Origin: Deltaproteobacteria bacterium
Lineage (GTDB): Bacteria; Bdellovibrionota; UBA1018; UBA923
DNA length: 7,746 nt
NCBI GenBank assembly: GCA_016194725.1
Contig: JACQAW010000463.1
Span: forward strand, 1-7,746
Direction of reading: 5' to 3'
A model generated the notes under the pieces. The model saw only the letters and a program-made list of their open reading frames with translations. It ran no database searches and was not told the origin of the DNA. Below are positions 7,182 through 7,746 of this stretch, one piece after another (position 1 is the stretch's first letter; each line of letters begins with the position of its first letter). The translations under genes were made by a program, and so were the position numbers.

Positions 7182-7191
7182 GGCTTCGTTC

Positions 7192-7746
7192 ATGGCCATA
7201 GATGTTGCCGCGCTAACCGAGCAGGTTCGCCAGAAGTCGAAATTCGTCGATGATCTCGTAAATGAAGTTTCCCGTGTGGTCGTCGGCCAACGACTCATGA
7301 TTGATCGAATCATGATGGCGCTTCTATGCGACGGCCATATTCTGCTCGAAGGTTTACCGGGTCTCGCAAAGACGCTGACGATCAAGACCATCTCTGACGC
7401 GATCAGCGTGGGCTTTCAACGTATTCAATTTACGCCCGATCTTTTGCCCGCCGATTTGATCGGTACCGTGATTTACAATCAGAAGACCGGCGAGTTTACG
7501 CCCAAGCTCGGGCCTATCCATTCCAACATCATTCTGGCTGACGAAATCAACCGTGCGCCGGCGAAGGTGCAAAGCGCGTTGCTCGAGGCCATGGCTGAAA
7601 AACAGGTTACGATTGCCGACCAGACCTACAAGCTCCAGGATCCCTTCATCGTGCTGGCCACGCAAAACCCGATCGAGCAGGAAGGCACGTATCCGTTGCC
7701 CGAAGCGCAGATGGACCGCTTCATGTTCAAGGTCAAGGTGCAATAC
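7192..7746 (+). CDS. MoxR-family AAA+ ATPase, N-terminal 185 residues (3' end missing)
   Basis: The ATG at 7192 has AAGGGG 8 bases upstream, and the frame runs open to the window edge at 185 codons, a little over half of the usual ~320-340 residue MoxR length. The diagnostic motifs are all present and in order: VVGQ (30-33), Walker A GLPGLAKT (54-61, K60), the MoxR-typical QFTPDLLPADLIG (79-91), Walker B ILADE (114-118) followed by INRAPAKVQSALLEAM, sensor 1 N159 in ATQNP, and EGTYPLPEAQMDRF (164-177). The family works in the cytoplasm as hexameric chaperone-like ATPases that activate or assemble partner complexes, usually with DUF58 and von Willebrand A proteins encoded directly downstream. 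Those partners would be past the right edge. The gene has its own near-consensus promoter with a palindrome over the start site, so it may be regulated apart from the upstream lipoprotein gene. The family call is very sure; subfamily and partner are not. Confidence 0.97.
   Translation, partial: MAIDVAALTEQVRQKSKFVDDLVNEVSRVVVGQRLMIDRIMMALLCDGHILLEGLPGLAKTLTIKTISDAISVGFQRIQFTPDLLPADLIGTVIYNQKTGEFTPKLGPIHSNIILADEINRAPAKVQSALLEAMAEKQVTIADQTYKLQDPFIVLATQNPIEQEGTYPLPEAQMDRFMFKVKVQY

Overview
The window comes from a Gram-negative chromosome of moderately high GC (C/G-rich third codon positions). Two gene products only make sense in a cell with an outer membrane: a small beta-barrel ending in Phe and a giant lipoprotein with a Ser at +2. 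The mix of a membrane M28 peptidase, a barrel, a very large lineage-restricted lipoprotein and a MoxR ATPase would fit the Bdellovibrionota or another former deltaproteobacterial group. That placement is inference; there is no rRNA or marker gene here to fix it.

Layout: (1) 1-1638, minus strand: a membrane-anchored M28 zinc metallopeptidase with a polytopic C-terminal membrane domain, cut by the left edge. (2) 1639-1741: a 103-bp divergent intergenic region. (3) 1742-2266, plus strand: a 174-residue secreted protein with about eight predicted beta-strands and a C-terminal Phe. (4) 2267-2384: a weak hairpin/T-run terminator, then a recognisable sigma70-type promoter. (5) 2385-7142, plus strand: a 1585-residue lipoprotein that fills about 60% of the window. 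I recognise no family for it. It looks all-helical, has at least three 37-residue HEAT-like repeats, and its cysteines fall largely in close pairs. (6) 7143-7191: a short intergenic region; a near-consensus promoter starts inside the end of the lipoprotein gene, and a 28-bp palindrome lies between the -10 box and the Shine-Dalgarno sequence. (7) 7192-7746, plus strand: the N-terminal 185 residues of a MoxR-family AAA+ ATPase, cut by the right edge.

How they may work together: all four products except MoxR are exported or membrane-bound, so this is a cell-envelope neighbourhood. MoxR ATPases usually act as chaperone-like factors with DUF58 and von Willebrand A proteins encoded downstream, which would lie beyond the right edge. 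A link between the giant lipoprotein and the MoxR module rests only on adjacency, same strand and lack of a terminator between them; the separate moxR promoter argues that they can be expressed independently. No RNA genes, mobile elements, CRISPR arrays or tandem DNA repeats were seen.
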